Source: Pseudomonas sp.
GTDB taxonomy: Bacteria; Pseudomonadota; Gammaproteobacteria; Pseudomonadales; Pseudomonadaceae
NCBI RefSeq assembly: GCF_030698175.1
Contig: NZ_JAUYNT010000006.1
Coordinates: 124,001 to 188,000, forward strand
DNA: 64,000 nt
Direction: 5' to 3'
Shown: piece after piece, positions 62,041-64,000 of the stretch
How the letters are laid out: every line of letters starts with the position of its first letter
Numbering within the stretch: position 1 is the stretch's first letter
Position numbers and translations under genes: made by a program
The notes under the pieces: generated by a model
Told to the model about the DNA's origin: nothing
What the model saw: the letters and a program-made list of their open reading frames with translations, nothing else
Databases searched by the model: none

Positions 62041-63830
62041 ACGCGCCGCAGGCTTTGCCAGTACCAGCGCTGCGCGCCGAACCCTGGGTCGCCGAGCAAC
62101 TGCGGGTGCAGGGCGATGGCGTCGAGCTGGCCGCCTACCGCTGGGGCAATCGCGCGGGCCCAACCCTGTTGCTGGTGCATGGCTACCCGGACAACCACGA
62201 GGTCTGGCTGCCGCTGGTGCATGCGCTGGCCGCCGACTATCAGTTGATCGCCTATGACGTGCGCGGTTTTGGCGCCTCGGACAAACCCGGCAAACGCCTG
62301 GACTATCACCTGACAAAACTGGCCAATGACCTGGAAGCGGTGATTCTGGCCACCAGCCCCAATCAGCCGGTGCACCTGGTCGCCCACGACTGGGGCTCGA
62401 TCCAGAGTTGGGAGGCGGTCACCGAACCGCGCCTGGCGCCGCTGCTGGCCTCCTACACCAGTATCTCCGGGCCCTGCCTGGATCACGTCGGTCACTGGAT
62501 GCGCGACCGCCTACAGCAAAAAAATCCGAAGGCCTGGGGTCAGGTAATCGGCCAGTTGCTCAGCTCTTGGTACATCGGCATGTTTCATACCCCGCTACTG
62601 CCTGAACTGTTCTGGCGCACCGGGCTGGCCAAGCTCTGGCCCAAGTACCTGCGGCGAGTTGAGGGAGTGCGCGATCCTCAGGTCAGCGCCAGCCTGGGCG
62701 CCGATGGCCAACACGGGGTCAAGCTGTACCGAGCCAACTTTATCCGCAGCCTGCTGCACCCACGCCAGCGCCCCACCACGGTGCCGGTGCAGCTGATAGT
62801 GCCGGGGCTGGACCGCTATGTGCGGCCGCAACTGTTCGAACAACTCAGCCGCTGGGCGCCACAGCTGTGGCGCCGCGAGGTGCGCGCCGGGCACTGGCAA
62901 CTGCTGGCCGAGCCGACGCAACTGGCCGGTTGGCTGCGCGAATTTATCGCCCACCTGCAAGGCGGCGAGAGCAACCCGGCGCTGCAACGGGCGCGGGTCT
63001 TGGCCAATGCCGGGCCGGATGCTGGCAAGACCGTGCTGGTGACCGGTGCCGGCGGCGGTATCGGTCGCGCCACCCTGCTGGATTTTGCCGAACGGGGCGC
63101 CTGCGTGCTGGCCGCCGACATCAACCTGGCCGCCGCCGAACGCAGCGCCGAGCTGGCCCGTGCCCTCGGTGCCGAGGCCCACGCCTATCAACTGGACGTG
63201 GGCGACAGCGCGGCCATGCAGGCTTGCGCCGACTGGGTGCAACAGCGCTTCGGCAGCCTCGACATACTGGTCAACAACGCCGGCATCGGTATGGCCGGCG
63301 CCATGCTCGACACCAGCGCCGCCGACTGGGAGCGCCTGTTGCGGGTCAATCTGTGGAGCGTGATCGACGGTTGCCGGCTGTTCGCCCGGCAGATGGTCGA
63401 TGCTGGCAAGGGCGGGCATATCGTCAATATCGCCTCGGCGGCGGCCTTCGTGCCGTCGCGCAACTACGCCGCCTACGCCACCAGCAAGGCCGCGGTGCTG
63501 ATGCTCAGTGAATGCCTGCGGGCCGAACTGGCCGGTCAGGGGATTGGCATCACGGCCGTGTGCCCGGGTCTGGTCAATACCGGGATCATTCAGGCCACCC
63601 GTTTCCATGGCTTAAGCGCTGAAGCCGAAGCCAAACAAAAAGCCCGCGCCCAGCGCCTGTATCAGCGTCGCAACCTCAGCCCCGAGACCGTCGCCAAGCA
63701 GTTGATCCGCGCCATCGAACGTAACCGCGCGGTGATCGCCGTCGGCAGCGAAGCCCACCTGAGCGTCGCCCAATGGCGCTTCGCCCCCTGGCTGTCGCGT
63801 CTGCTGGCCCGCCTGAACTTGGCCGCCTAA
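62037..63830 (+). CDS. Alpha/beta hydrolase - SDR fusion protein
   Basis: The 597-residue protein joins an N-terminal alpha/beta hydrolase (1-310: LLLVHGYPDNHEVWLP oxyanion HGYP, nucleophile D118 in HLVAHDWGS, epoxide-hydrolase-like) to a C-terminal short-chain dehydrogenase (about 330-597: TGAGGGIGR from T336, NNAGIGMAGA, Y480-x3-K484). It would first hydrolyse or open an ester or epoxide and then oxidise or reduce the resulting alcohol; this is inference. It overlaps the M24 gene by four bases. Confidence 0.92.
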   Translation: MNAPQALPVPALRAEPWVAEQLRVQGDGVELAAYRWGNRAGPTLLLVHGYPDNHEVWLPLVHALAADYQLIAYDVRGFGASDKPGKRLDYHLTKLANDLEAVILATSPNQPVHLVAHDWGSIQSWEAVTEPRLAPLLASYTSISGPCLDHVGHWMRDRLQQKNPKAWGQVIGQLLSSWYIGMFHTPLLPELFWRTGLAKLWPKYLRRVEGVRDPQVSASLGADGQHGVKLYRANFIRSLLHPRQRPTTVPVQLIVPGLDRYVRPQLFEQLSRWAPQLWRREVRAGHWQLLAEPTQLAGWLREFIAHLQGGESNPALQRARVLANAGPDAGKTVLVTGAGGGIGRATLLDFAERGACVLAADINLAAAERSAELARALGAEAHAYQLDVGDSAAMQACADWVQQRFGSLDILVNNAGIGMAGAMLDTSAADWERLLRVNLWSVIDGCRLFARQMVDAGKGGHIVNIASAAAFVPSRNYAAYATSKAAVLMLSECLRAELAGQGIGITAVCPGLVNTGIIQATRFHGLSAEAEAKQKARAQRLYQRRNLSPETVAKQLIRAIERNRAVIAVGSEAHLSVAQWRFAPWLSRLLARLNLAA

Positions 63831-63859
63831 AACCTGGCCGCCTAACGAGGAGAATCCCC

Positions 63860-64000
63860 ATGAGCAAAAAAGCCCAACAGCCGCAAGACCAGCAAGAACC
63901 GCAACAACGCCTGCCACAACGCAAGGTGCGCTTCGACTTCAAAGACACCCCGCTGCACTGGGTGCCGAACGAGCCGGAGGCCTCGCACATCATGAACTGC
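63860..64000 (+). CDS. Predicted metal-dependent hydrolase, 5' part only
   Basis: Forty-seven codons are visible: MSKKAQQPQDQQEPQQRLPQ then RKVRFDFKDTPLHWVPNEPE and ASHIMNC before the window ends. The FDF-x3-PLHW-x-P and ASHIMN pattern matches the Pfam predicted metal-dependent hydrolase family (PF10118), from memory. AGGAG lies seven bases before ATG. It is the third gene of the operon led by the M24 protein. A 15-base tandem repeat precedes it (63817-63846). Confidence 0.8.
   Translation, partial: MSKKAQQPQDQQEPQQRLPQRKVRFDFKDTPLHWVPNEPEASHIMNC

Overview
The window is a chromosomal segment of a gamma-proteobacterium that is almost certainly a Pseudomonas. The gene order gap - mfd - csiV - mtnP - nagZ - L,D-transpeptidase - psrA - lexA - sulA - topA - fadA/fadB - uspA - uup - slt - yegS-like - FGGY kinase - glpD-like - FAD oxidase - araC-type - moeA - moaB - mobA follows, as far as I remember it, the PA3001 to PA3031 stretch of P. 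aeruginosa. LexA boxes, a PsrA box and REP-like palindromes fit the same genus. A fused glucosylglycerol-phosphate synthase/phosphatase and a chromosomal attC cassette array point to a halotolerant species, perhaps of the P. mendocina / pseudoalcaligenes / alcaligenes kind; the species is inference.

Layout. 1-1.9 kb: tail of an integron cassette array read on the minus strand (methyltransferase, DUF2867 and DUF1330 cassettes, two attC sites, no integrase in view). 2.1-3.7 kb: three-gene TetR/membrane-protein operon. 4.1-41.4 kb: the conserved Pseudomonas block: carbon metabolism (gap), transcription-coupled repair (mfd), purine/methylthio salvage (mtnP), peptidoglycan recycling (nagZ, ldt, slt), fatty-acid control and beta-oxidation (psrA, fadB, fadA), the SOS genes (lexA, sulA), topoisomerase I, chemotaxis (cheV), a glycerol-phosphate-like oxidation operon with its AraC-type regulator, and molybdenum-cofactor genes. 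41.4-55.5 kb: more variable DNA, with DUF5610 and DUF1993 proteins, a periplasmic binding protein, an ArsR-type regulator with a sterol-desaturase-family enzyme, agmatine deiminase, an MFS carrier, the ggpPS fusion, a globin, two separate copies of a zapA-TIGR02449 gene pair, decayed gene tails, and an autotransporter with unusual cysteines. 55.9-64 kb: hrpA, a MerR-type regulator and the start of an operon of an M24 peptidase-like protein, an alpha/beta-hydrolase-SDR fusion and a metal-dependent hydrolase (cut by the window end).

How parts work together. PsrA carries its own operator and in Pseudomonas links long-chain fatty acids to fadBA, which lies 6 kb away. LexA has two SOS boxes and drives lexA-sulA. 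The AraC-type gene is separated from the oxidase - glpD-like - kinase operon by two 37-bp direct repeats spaced seven helical turns apart, a good operator candidate. The ArsR-type gene and the downstream desaturase share a matching inverted repeat. Several palindromic repeats sit exactly at gene ends and in three cases the repeat touches a stop codon.

I saw no rRNA, tRNA, CRISPR array, transposase or integrase gene. All matches to families are from reading the translations; no database search was run.
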